A stretch of 64,000 nt of DNA from Capitulum mitella (Eukaryota; Arthropoda; Thecostraca; Pollicipedomorpha; Pollicipedidae). Both the position numbers and the translations under genes were made by a program. This document shows positions 12,350 through 23,129 of this stretch, in pieces. The notes beneath the pieces were generated by a model, which was not told the DNA's origin, made no database searches, and worked only from the letters and a program-made list of their open reading frames with translations. Where the stretch lies: positions 1,426,001 to 1,490,000 of the forward strand of contig CP099850.1 of assembly GCA_030062745.1 (NCBI GenBank), written 5' to 3'. Position 1 is the stretch's first letter. Every line of letters starts with the position of its first letter.

Positions 12350-13314
12350 TTACTAATTTGTGAAATATCTTAATTTAGCCAGCTCCCCAAAGCGACAGTG
12401 TTGTATAAGACTGCATTTGTTTGGCCTTAAAGAATGTATGAACAGCACCTCGGTGATCAGGAGGCGCCTGTGGTCATGACCTGTGTCAAGCTTAGTCGTG
12501 TTGTTCGTCAAAACTTGTCGAGTGGGTCGTTCGTCATGGTCAAACACGCGTTGGACGGCAGCCCCGTCTCGTAAACGCACCGTCAGTCGCCTTGATGAGG
12601 TCGTCGTCGTGGCACCAATGTAGTGTACGGGACGACTAGCCTACAGTCCTCGTGTGGACAAGTAATCTGGTACACTGCGTTGGTACACTGCTTTTTAAGT
12701 CACTGGTCTGGTCCGAAAGGCCTTCTTCATCAGAAAGTCCGCAACTGTTTTACTTTCGTAATACACGATTAGCTGTATTTAGGTCTCAAAATCTTTTGGG
12801 CGAACGTGTCTTATTATGATGTCTCGTAAAACTCTCTCGTTAATTTTGTAAGAGGACGCCATCTGGTTTTTGTAAAATAATCTTACATTGTTTAGACGCT
12901 GTTTTGAAATTTCATTGCTTATGAAAGCCGTCACGTGCCGGTGAATTTCGTTGTCAATGTCCATGTTTGGGTAACCGTTGTTGACTAAAATCCGTCGTAT
13001 TCTGTTAAGTTCTTGGTCAAGACTTGTCCAATCCGAGCAGGTCTTAACAGCGCGCTTTATAAAAGCTCAGATAACACTGATTTTGTATCTGTCGGGACAT
13101 TCACTGTCGTAAGTCATGCACTGTCCTTCGTCTGTTTGTTTTTGATATACCGACGTCCGGAAGGTATCATCTTGGGCATTAATGATAACGTCTAGAAAGG
13201 CAGTCCTGTGGAATTTACACGGATTTTTGTCCAAAGCAGCGTCGTAGCTCCTCATGAACATGCCTTTCTTTTCAACAAAACCTGCATTAAAGAAATCTTC
13301 CTACCAACTTGCAA

Positions 13315-13320
<6 letters not shown>
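12350..13320 (-). pseudogene. Penelope-like retroelement relic (end of reverse transcriptase plus GIY-YIG nuclease region)
   Basis: On the minus strand, broken frames give in order: FLDVIINAQDDTFRTSVYQK (about 13200), typical of the RT region of Penelope-like elements; a QELNRIR-like stretch (about 13000); YKNQMASSYK (about 12870); a CPHEDC cysteine motif (about 12650); and a GIY-YIG-like TYIG..TTTSSRRL motif (about 12600) followed by a region ending at 12353. Order and spacing match the 3' half of Penelope-like ORFs. At least three frame changes or stops break it (near 13067, 12779 and in the CPHEDC region). The 5' part, with the RT catalytic core, is missing; the relic abuts a TA microsatellite at 13317. 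Confidence 0.8.

Positions 13321-13354
<34 letters not shown>
13317..13354. repeat. (TA)n microsatellite at the broken 5' edge of the Penelope relic
   Basis: About 18 pure TA/AT dinucleotides directly next to where homology to the retroelement ends. Confidence 0.9.
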
Positions 13355-13357
<3 letters not shown>

Positions 13358-13359
13358 AC

Positions 13360-14030
13360 TTTTATTGCATAAGCTGTATTGCTTTTTAGACCCTTCTCTT
13401 TACTTTGAAACACTTCTCGATGCACCCTCGGTCTCCTTTACCTTGTACTGTATGCGCCCGCAATATCTATTATCCTAAGGTCCGGCATTGGGCATGGAAC
13501 TTTGAGTCATTGAGGATTGTCTGATTTTGTGAAGGACATGCACCATTTATAAGGACATTTATGGCTTGCTACTGCCAAGCGCAGTGTAAGCCAGTTTTTT
13601 CCCCTGGTAGCATTTTCATTCACCTGAGGTATATTTAGTCCGTGTTTATTTAAGTCTGCAAGTCATATAGTATATCAGCACGGAGGGCAAACTGGTCATA
13701 TGTCAACGTGAAATGTGACATGAATCCCTTACCGAGCTTATCGTTGTATTCAGTCGATCATAGTTTATTATGTGGTATGGAAATACTTTGTTTTCAAAAA
13801 TGCCAGTTCCTGCTTCACTTTATCAATATACTGAGACATTTGCCAGGCATTAAACACAAGCTTTGCATTTTCTAAAGCACTGTTGTCGAATTACCAGATG
13901 CTCTGACCTTGCAATGCATATGCTATACAGTGGCACGTCTGTGCTATGCAAGCAAAGAATATCAGTGCAACAGTTGTGCTGCAATCCGGGAAATAAATAT
14001 TTTGCCCTAAGAGACATAAAAGCACATTAT
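13360..14030. other. non-coding stretch
   Basis: No recognisable gene or repeat. It separates the Penelope relic from the plus-strand RT relic. Confidence 0.4.
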
Positions 14031-14035
14031 TTGAC

Positions 14036-14690
14036 ATGTTGTACACCAAAACCATCACAGACAGTATATTTTCGGCAACTCTTCCAGATCAAATTTCTCT
14101 CTTGTGCTTAACTGACTTGAGTAAATGCTTTGACTTCATAAGCCATGCAAAATTGTTAGAAAAACTCCGACTGCTTGGAGTCGACACGAAATGGTTCAAA
14201 AATTATTTTTATGTTATTTCTATTATTATAATTATCTAAAAATTATATTCTTTATCTTACTCAAGGTGTAAGTCTCACTGGCTCTGATGGTCGCATGAAA
14301 ATCTTTCCTCCTTTGGCTGTCAACCAGGGTGTTTTCCAAGGCTCTGGCCTTGGCTCAGTCCTCTTCTGCGCGGTCGCCAATGACTTTAGTTTGTACGTCG
14401 CCGATGCTCAAGTCGTGCAGGACGCTGACGACACTCAGGTGTTAGCTTCTGGCCCAAAATCTGCAGTGTCAAAGCTTATCTCACATGAAACGTGTTCTGT
14501 CATCTCCTGGTGACTATCACATTTTCCCATGTCTCATTTTCTGTTTCATTCTAACGGTCTAAAAGTTAACGACACCAAAGCTGAGTTCATGGCTCTCGGC
14601 TCCAGACCAAATCTACGCTGTCTTCCACCCATCAGAATTTCTTACCAGGGAACAGGTCTGACTGACCCAGGCTGGACTTTTTTCCTGTAG
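14036..14690 (+). pseudogene. Non-LTR retrotransposon reverse-transcriptase relic
   Basis: Three frames in series encode RT blocks of an APE-type (CR1/L2/Jockey-like) element: LCLTDLSKCFDF and LLEKLRLLGVDTKWFKNYF (14090-14210); after an AT-rich insertion of about 50 bp, VNQGVFQGSGLGSVLF and the active-site block, which reads QDADDTQVLASG instead of the usual YADD (14320-14460); then LKVNDTKAEFMALGSRP (14560-14620). It ends at a TAG near 14690. Both ends of the ORF are missing. It is a dead copy; the tyrosine of the YADD box is replaced by Asp. Confidence 0.85.
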
Positions 14691-14986
14691 GTATGGACAG
14701 TTTTTATCTGCATACCTACAAAAAAATATGAACGTCCTCCAACACCTGTGGCTGTCAAAGCCCACATGGCCAGATGACAAAGGCTGGAACCCGGAAGTTT
14801 GTGGATTCAAAAGCAGCAGCTCTAATCTGCTTGATAAAGCAGACAGTATGTGGTGGACTGTTCAAAATTGAAGAAGGTGAAAGCGTGCTTTGCACGTTTT
14901 TAGCAAATGAGATTTCATACATGACAGCTGCACGAAAACAAAAGTTCAGATCGAGGTGTGCGTAGTTGCCTTGTGCGTGTGCGTTT

Positions 14987-15007
14987 GCGTGCGCGCGCGC
15001 GCGCATG
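14987..15007. repeat. (GC)n run
   Basis: A GCGC run of about 15 bp following TGCGTGTGCG, able to form Z-DNA or a hairpin. Confidence 0.7.
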
Positions 15008-15009
15008 CG

Positions 15010-15830
15010 TGTGTTCAACCCTCGGGGCTTTTTAGCTAGCGTCCGAACGCGCCAGCCGATCGCGACACAGCCGACACCACCGGGCGCACCGGCTCGGCCG
15101 ACAGATTGTGGTGCAGGTTTTGAAGCGATTTGTGGCGGGTGGCACGTGCCACGTGGCGCGAGCCGGACCTCTGCAGAATTCAGTTAACCAGAGGAACAGG
15201 TCAAAGGGCGGGTGCTGTTGATTTAAAGCTTGGTGACAGCAGGGCCCCACTTGCGGAGCGTGTTTTTGTGGTCGCTACCAGTGATCCCGGCGGCGATCCA
15301 CAAGCACGTGCTTCGATGTAGACTCCGGGACCTCCGAGTGCCGTCAACAATGACCTAGGCGGCCGAAATTTCCTGGGTAGGTAGACCAGTACTAGGGCTT
15401 TCTAACGGTACTCCCTATGATGGGCAGGGTACAACGGGTCACGTGCAGCAAACGTGCGCCTCATTTCCATCAGTGTTTCTTATGGGCCAATGGCCGGGAC
15501 GTAGACAGCGTCAGTGTGGTGTGATGATGGTTTGGAAAGGGGGACGGGCAGCTGGACGATCGATTTCGATGGATTCAAGCCGAAAGGCGAGTGCAGCCTG
15601 CACATAAGCACGAGGTGCCTAAGCGATTAACACACATTCATTGCCGCAAAACTATTATCGCCGGGATGCTGAAAATTGGCGGGCACGTCATTCGTGGCAT
15701 TTGAAAAATGTGGTGTTTTGCACGCCATTAGTTTTACCCTGGTGTCTGCGCGGCGCTCGTGCTGAGGTGCATGTGCGTTCAGTCTGGCGATATATAGTCT
15801 ATCGAGCAATCCAATTCCAGACAGTTTCTC
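15010..15830. other. non-coding stretch, moderately GC-rich
   Basis: Open frames exist on both strands around 15030-15320 because of GC content. No domain or splice pattern is convincing. Confidence 0.4.
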
Positions 15831-15834
15831 CTCA

Positions 15835-15912
15835 CTGGTGGTCATGGCCGAGTGGTCAGAGCGTATGACTATTCAACAGGAAGCACGGGTTCGAGCTCTG
15901 CTGGCCGCGGAA
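15835..15912 (+). repeat. tRNA-derived sequence (Leu/Ser-like), degenerate
   Basis: It has a pol III A box, TGGCCGAGTGGTC (15845-15857), and a B-box-like GGTTCGAGCTC (15888-15898), about 43 bp apart as in a tRNA. The acceptor and T stems do not pair fully and the anticodon arm is not formed, so it is a tRNA pseudogene or the head of a SINE rather than a working tRNA. Confidence 0.55.
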
Positions 15913-16369
15913 AATCGTCATAACTCATAGAGCGTCGTTGTTATGCAGATTTCTTTCACGGTACAAAGTGCCATTGCATGAATGCATATAAGGGTTGCAG
16001 GTGTCTTTTGCTTATCAGTGGGGGTAGTGCTGGTGCTAAGTGGGTGCACAGATCTGCATGCGATACAAAGTTCTGACCCAAGGCCAGCCGTGCATGCGTT
16101 GGTTTGCCTCTAGTTATGTTACAGCATTAGTACAGCATATAGCAAATCTAACATTATTCTACAGGAAGTGCACAGAAGTAAATTTATGGAGATGAATGAT
16201 TCATGGTTAAAATCAATGTTTTCTGGTTAAGTTTATGATTAACATTTCCTATTCGTATGTTCACCCGTGAAAAGCTAGCTGCTTACCCGTTACCCGCATT
16301 ACTTTGCATGACTGTGCCCGTACCTGCGGGTTTCCCCATGGTAAACGGGCGGGTCACGGAAAAACTCAC

Positions 16370-16525
16370 CCGGTGAAGGCCTCTGACGGCCTGCCGCCGG
16401 GGACGCTGCCGCTAAAAAGCCGCCCGGCGACCCCCGGGAGCCGACCGGCCGGCGGCGTCCGGCGAGGGCGCCAGACAGCTCCGGAGGGGCGCTCCGGGTG
16501 CGCGCCCGGACGGTGTGTTTGAAAT
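16370..16525. other. Isolated GC-rich (CpG) patch
   Basis: About 75-80% G+C over 150 bp with many CpG, ending abruptly at the element-X-like fragment. Open on both strands; no domain. It could be a promoter or CpG relic, but no TATA or ATG context supports a gene. Confidence 0.4.
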
Positions 16526-16534
16526 GGCGTTTGA

Positions 16535-16920
16535 AAACGTTTCCAGATATTTGGATTGACCATACCTCTAAAACTCTTGTTCACGGCCGTCGTGATATAG
16601 GGTACGCGCGGACATTTTAGGGCATAGTTTTTTTACTCGACCAGATAGCTACCTGAAACTTGAAACACAGACAGAAAACACCATTTTAAGCCACATACAT
16701 TCCAGACACTTTTCTATCACGAAATGATCTTAAAAACGTTTACTTCAAACTAAATTTGTACCCAAATTTTGTCACAAAAGGTAATGTTTCTTAAGCTTTT
16801 GCTAATCATTGCATAATTCAGAAGTGCAAATCTTATCACATTGTTCGTATAATGCTGGCATACGCGGCGCTAGAGACATGAAAAAGTGGACTGTCATCTC
16901 GGGTTGATATCATACTTGGA
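16535..16920 (+). repeat. Fragment related to the interior of element X
   Basis: It shares landmarks with the X copies: GTGATATAGGGTACGCGC (16592-16609, as in copy 2 near 62619), ACATTTTAGG.CATAG, a CATACATTC segment, and then AAGTGCAAATCTTATCACA and GAGACATGAAAAAG, which in X lie on the other side. The order is therefore rearranged. No terminal inverted repeats are present. Confidence 0.6.
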
Positions 16921-17055
16921 CATAACTCATGGCACTATCACTCATGGCATCTTGCAACCAATACTGCGTTGGCTGAATCGCATCATACGACGCTGCGTCT
17001 CATTCATTTTTTCCGGTACATTGGGTACTTCACAGACACCTCAATAGCCAGAACT
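16905..17055 (+). repeat. Dispersed repeat family R5, copy 1
   Basis: It matches 22665-22815 imperfectly: CATGGCA/GTGGCA.CTTGCAACCAAT.C.GC, a CGACGC.GC.TCT segment, and CACCGACACCTCAA.AGCCAG near the end. Noncoding. Confidence 0.6.
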
Positions 17056-17059
17056 CTAT

Positions 17060-20000
17060 TGTTTGACGCGGCTTTTAGCCGTGTTTACATAACAAACGCA
17101 TGTTACCAGATACACGCTGTCTGGTAGGTAGTAGAAACAAGTGGTCTGGGCATTTGGGTTGAATGGTGAACAAACAAGTTATTGCTATAAAACACATGTG
17201 GGAATAAATATTTTTTTATTTGATAAATGGCAAGAAAAAAAGTAAAATTTGCCGTTGTCAGAACGAAATGGTCTAAATCACTTGATCTGGGTTAAAGGCG
17301 CGGTGACTGCTGGATCATATAGCGCCCTTTGGTCTACTGGGAAACATATTTGGGGAGAGGTTGGCTTGTAGGGCTCTTGGCTTGGTCGCCCCCCTCATTT
17401 ACACAAAACGACACCCCTGCTGTGCACCACACATTCCTGACCAAAGAGCTCTGGATTCACCGCGGATGAAGACAGCAGTAAATGTTCGTAGTCCCCTGGC
17501 GTTTTTTTTTGTGCCAGGATAGGGCAGCGTAGCCGGCGAAATGCACCAGGCAAGAGTCCACATCCAATGAGGACTTTTTGGGGCCACACGCTGGTTGGTC
17601 GAGATTTGATGCTGCATGTAACATTCCCGATGATTGGTCAAAGGTATTCGATTCTGAAGGGAAAGTGTACCAGTTTCATTCAATAATGTCTCTCCCAGGG
17701 ACGTAAGAGCATCCACAAAAATGTGTGCGTGGGGGAGGGCAGACAAGTTTTCCCCACGGGAATAATGATAAATTTCCCAGGAATGTGGCCATGGCCCCGC
17801 CCTCCTGGTGCTACATCCATGGTCTCACATAATTTATGAGTTGATCATTCTCATCAGACAAGTAAGTAGATACCGAGGACTGAACTGAAGGTATCAGCAT
17901 GAATGGTATTGTTAAGGGCGCGCAACCACATGGGCTGCGGCGTATGGCCTTGACTGCGTTCATACTGCAGAGTGAAGTCGACATTAACATGCAATGTTAA
18001 ACAACATTTGAAAGGTTTATGAAGGGAACAGAGTACCGCAGATGCTTATTTCCTTTAGAAACACGGCTGTCTTGGCACTGGCTTAGTAAACGTTACCAGT
18101 GCCCAAATTACGGAGTATTGAAGTCTGCCACTAAAATGGTTCTGGCTATACGGGATCTCATTTCCTATTCTGCTTTTCAGACCATCTTAACAACTGATTA
18201 GGGCACCTACTTGCCGATTTTAGCGGTTATTGTTCCACTGTTTGGGGTGCTACCGGCATTTAATCCTCAGATGTGCATAACAATGCCCCTTTTTCCTACA
18301 TTTTTAAGGACCTATCTGAAGGCCTCTAGAAGACATTATCGCTAACCCTCATATTTACATATGTAACATTCATCATTAACCCCCCCATAGGCGCGACCAA
18401 GGGAGAGGCCCACGAGGCACGGGCGTTTACAGGTTTTAACAATCGTTTTTTCCTCTCGGCGAAAAAGAGAGAAGAAAGGACGGGATCGGGAAATAAAGTG
18501 GGTTAAATCCCGGTTTTTGAGAGCATGTTCCACGGAATTCATAGCTTTCCAATTTTCGCAAGAGAAGTGGATTTCCACCACCTCAGAATAAAATGGTCGA
18601 AGTCCGAATATTTTTAAAGAGGAGCTGAGTTTACTCTGAGTAGGCCGCTCTCTTAGGAAAATTCTGGGTGCACGATTGCAGTTCCCCCCCCCCCCCTTCG
18701 TCCCGCTGGAGCCACCACATATTTAGACCCAGCTGACCAAGAGCTGCGGAAGAACTATTTCCTGTGAAATGATCGAGTCAGGTGCAATGTAAGAAGCTTC
18801 GCACGCTAAGTTTACATACTTATAGTGCCACAGCAGCAGACCTCCGGATGTACAACAGCCTGGCATTTTTTCCGCACGGGAAACCTGCATAGAGAGAAAT
18901 GCCCCACCACCTGGGCCGAAAGTGTCTCAACGAGACACTGATCGCGCTGACGCTGACATGCCGCGTTTTAGAATAAGCGCTTGATCCATCGTGTTTTTCT
19001 CGGATGATCTAACGTAGAGGGCCCGCAAATGACCGGGTCAATGTGTACCAACTATTCCAAACCAGGTCGGAAACTGAGGACCATGGGCCGAGCACAGCGG
19101 AAAAACGCAACTCCCGGTGGACCAGTTAGCATGAAGTTCTGACTCACACTGATTTGCAACACGGACGGGTCACCAGGCATCAGGTCCTAGCCAACACTTT
19201 TGTGCAGCGCTGGCACACCCATGTTAAGAGAATATCAGTTTTTACGTTGCTAACAAAGACAGGCGGCAAAAGTTTTCATGAAGAGCATCCTGAATCCTCT
19301 ACACGATAGTCAGTGGATCGTGACACGATTAGACATCATGTCATGCGTCACGCAATCACCATCCCAGCATAAATTACGTGACAGTCAGGGACGGATCCAG
19401 CAGCTCGGTTGTGGGGGGGAGGGGCAAACCAGAATTTGCTGGGTATGGATGGTAGGTCAGCCAGTTAGCGACGGGGAGGGAGAGTGGAAGACGCTGCCCG
19501 TGGGTTCGGAGTGCCCAGCGACTTCAAACTCCGGTTGTGTAGTAATAGCAATGTTTTTTTTTGGGGGGGGGCAAATGACTATTTGCCCCCCCTGATCACG
19601 GTTCAGGGCCATGTCCGATATACCCCCTGGATCTGCCATTGATGACAATGCAGCATATTGGCACATTCATCCGCCCATAACAAATCACTGCTTAAATTAG
19701 TGACACTTTGTGCCAAGGACAAACCGAATGAGGGTTACGTGGCCATTGTCCTTTGGAGGTTCTGAGGTGCCTCCGATGCATGCCAAATCAGCACACACTA
19801 TGCACACGGCATAGTGTCGGCACCATTGCTGGACAGTCTTGACCACACGCTCGCTGCCAGGTTCCCCAGGTGGCACTTGTGCACACAAAAGGGCTATCCA
19901 GATTCCTCGGGCCCAGTGATTCAGAGGACTGCTCCAATGACATGAAAGGAGGTCGCACCCTCGGGGAATGCCACCGGACCGAAGGATCTATTTTAAGGCG

Positions 20001-22660
20001 GATCGCGCCCGTGCACCCATTGCCACGGGCGCTGGACGGTTCGGCGTTCATCCCGCGACAAGGCGAATACTTCCCAGTTGCTGCCATCTCCTGGGTAGGA
20101 GCCGGTCCAGGAAAGATCTGCGACGTGTCAGGCTTGATCCAAAAACCCCTACTCTCCCCCTTCCGTTTGCAGGTGACGCGCATTTGCCGTTTGCGTCGCT
20201 GGAGTGGTCGACAAATCAGCACGGAAGTAAGCAAAATTCTCACTTAATGAAAACAAGGCAAAACAAATGACGCTCTCAGGGGACGACCTGGACGCTCTGA
20301 GGGGCCTTTATTAACCCGTAACCGCCTCGGGGATTTCTAGACACGCCGCTACTTTGCATCGTTTGCTACTTTCGTCCGGTCATGTGAACTAATTTTCAGC
20401 ATTGTGCACATAGGTATGCACGCAAGCTAACAAATTCACGAAAATCAAACAGTATTTCTAACGCACAGTTGTGACGTGCAGCCATCACGATTTGTCCAAT
20501 CGGAGGCAGTCTATTCTCGTAAAAATGCAGCAAGAAAGCGGTCCCACCAGTGCTGCATCAGTGCTGCACCAGTGCTGCACAACAATGGAAACAATCGCCG
20601 ACGTCCTCAGGTTGCGATGTTCGGTTTTTTAGCCATGGAATTTCCTGTAGAATAACAGTTGCCAAGCTACGACGCATTTTTACGGGAGAAAGACTGCCAG
20701 ACCACTACCAGTTTCTGCCAGTTTTCAGCAGTACGTGGTACAGAGTCCTATTGATATAAATCAGTGCGTCATGGCTGTCGCTGGAGGGGGAGGAAGACAT
20801 CACCAAATGCGCTATGTGCTCATGATTTTTTGTTGAGAAAATTTTTCAGACGGTGTAATAATATTTGATCGTTTTAAACACTGAACGCGCTATGTGCTCA
20901 TGACCTTTTAGGGCATTTTCTTCGGGCGATGTAATAATTTTTGGTCGTTTTAAAAATGATCGCTTGTCAGTGATAATGACGATCCCGAGAGTACTAAACG
21001 CTTCGAGCAGGTTAGCGACGGAAGTATCAGGACATTTAGTAAAAAAAAGCAAGGACATTTAGTGCCAGGACAAAAGCAACAACGATGTTTAGAAGACGAC
21101 AGCCTGGCAATTACTTTTTGACAATGACAGCGACATTGTCCAAGGCAATGGCAGGTTTCCCGGCTTCGATTTTTTCACGTTGAGCCTCCCGCCTTCAGCA
21201 GAGCAACGACCGGCCTACGGCGACGCTACGACAGGAATTCTGACACATCACTGTTCTCATGGAATTGTCAGACGTCGTCTCAACCCACAAATGGTCAGAC
21301 ATAGACATGCCAGGAACACTGCATCTTCAGAAGTCAAATTCCATTGAACTGACCCGCTGAACGTGGTTCAGTTGACAAAACAGAATTTTGGGCTGTGCCG
21401 TTTATGCTAAGGGGCGCCATATAAATTGGACACTAAGCGCCAATAGGGTCATGTAATCTACGCAGCGTAAAAAAACCTGAGGAATGTGGGAACATCAAAC
21501 TCAACATAAACAGCCACTCATCTGTATAGAATGCATATATCGACTTTCTTTCCAGGTCGAAAGCCACGACACATTCACAGCGCGAACTAACCTAGCTTGT
21601 GACTGGGATCTGCGCTTTTGTACGCATATTTCCCAGAAATGATGCAAGTGTACATAAGAACGGTGAACACTTCGGTGAAAAAGCACTATGTAACACCACG
21701 TGCCATCTGACACTATGAGGCTAAAATTATATCTTGTCGACATAGTCAATTTTCTAAGGGCCATTTCTTCGGCCCTGCATTGTGTGGATTTTCACCTAAA
21801 ACCAAATTTTAACTTAAATTTTGGCATAAAAGGTAACGTTTCTTAAGCTTTTTAAACCACCTTAAAGTTCCTTAAGCCCTCGAGACTGCTGATGCAGCTT
21901 GACATGCCACAGCTGAACTGGAATTTTCTGAGATTCAGTAGGCTGTTAAACACATGAATTTAGCAGAGGAGCCATGGAACAATCATCACGGGCACCTGAC
22001 GGGCAGTTTGGCAGTTGCCTAACATTGTTTGATCAGAGGAAAGCCCAAATATGAAAAAAGCCTAACATCCAACAGTCTGTAACAACGTCAGCTTACTGCT
22101 TTTCCCTTTTCGAAATCACTTATGGGACTGCGGATACGAGGACAGCATTGCGCTTAACGGCAAGCTATCCAGCAGAATTTGCGGTTGCCAACTTTAGCCG
22201 TTTGGTGTCCGGGACCCACAAATACAAAGGAAACACTATCCTATCCTGGTGTGTATTCAAGAGTTTTCTCTTTTGGAGGGAGGGGGGGGGGGCTGTATGA
22301 GAAGGTCCTGCCGGCCGTAACGGACTTGGTCTAGCTCCATCAAGTCCAAAGCAGAGACTTTCACGCTTACTCGTTAATGCTGGTCTGGTGGCATGCATCA
22401 GGTTCAGGGGCGATTTCTAGTAAAAAGGCGACATATCCACTGCTATTTCCGGATACGCGGCCTCTCTGCAGGGAAGAGAAACCGAACGTTTCGCGCTGCC
22501 GTGCCCATGATTTAAGCAAACAATGATCACCATCATTTTCCGACCTGACGGAGATTCGGTGGCAACCGATATTACATCGACCCAGTCAACGACACCCACA
22601 CTGTGCTTGTCTTTCTTTTTCACGGATTTCGGACCATCTGCCGACCACGGGCGGGCGGAG
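17060..22660. other. 5.6-kb stretch without a recognised gene
   Basis: I find no domain-bearing frame. It holds homopolymers (C run near 18685, G run near 19560-19570, G run near 22267-22290), a moderately GC-rich part at 19950-20180 open on both strands, a three-fold ACCAGTGCTGCA repeat at 20546-20580, a duplicated CGCTATGTGCTCATGA phrase (20809, 20888), and a fragment at 21785-21850 sharing TAACGTTTCTTAAGCTTTTT with 16770-16800 (element-X-like). Confidence 0.5.
20546..20580 (+). repeat. Triple 11-bp direct repeat (CACCAGTGCTG)
   Basis: Three near-perfect copies of CCAGTGCTGCA(T/C) in tandem. Confidence 0.7.
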
Positions 22661-22664
22661 ATCA

Positions 22665-22815
22665 CTTCAACTGGACATCACTGGTGCGACACTTTCACTC
22701 GTGGCACCTTGCAACCAATGCCGCATAGGCTGGATTGCATTACACGACGCCGCATCTCTTTTTAATTCCCCCCCCCCCGTGCAGTGGATGCTTCACCGAC
22801 ACCTCAAGAGCCAGG
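22665..22815 (+). repeat. Dispersed repeat family R5, copy 2
   Basis: Counterpart of 16905-17055 in the same orientation; see there. It is interrupted by a C run at 22769-22779. Confidence 0.6.
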
Positions 22816-23125
22816 ATTTTCTTGCCGGAAGGGTCCTCGGGGAACCTCCATGGCTTCCTCAAGCGGTCTCGGACGGCCTTCTAAACCAGCATCTGTTACC
22901 TCCCCAAAGGCGCTCCGAGAACTCTCCGAAAACACCTCCGAGGCATCTCTGAACAGGTCCTTGAGACGTTTTGCAAGCAGATTCGAGGCCGTCCCCAAAA
23001 GATCTTTGGCTGCTTCGAACGGGCCTCTGACGCCTCCCAGAACGGTTTTTGAGGCCTTTCGAGGGTTCTCAGAACCATCTGAAGCCGGACGATTTCCTCG
23101 AGAGGCTCCTGGGAGGCCAGAATCA
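22815..23125. repeat. Degenerate minisatellite, unit about 22 bp
   Basis: About 13-14 imperfect units of 20-24 bp, each with a TC(C/T)GA(G/A)AA..CCTC.GAGGC-like pattern, run from GGTCCTCGGGGAACC to about GAGAGGCTCCTGGGAGGCC. Because the units lack stops, long frames stay open on both strands; they encode no known domain. Confidence 0.6.
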
Positions 23126-23129
23126 CCCT

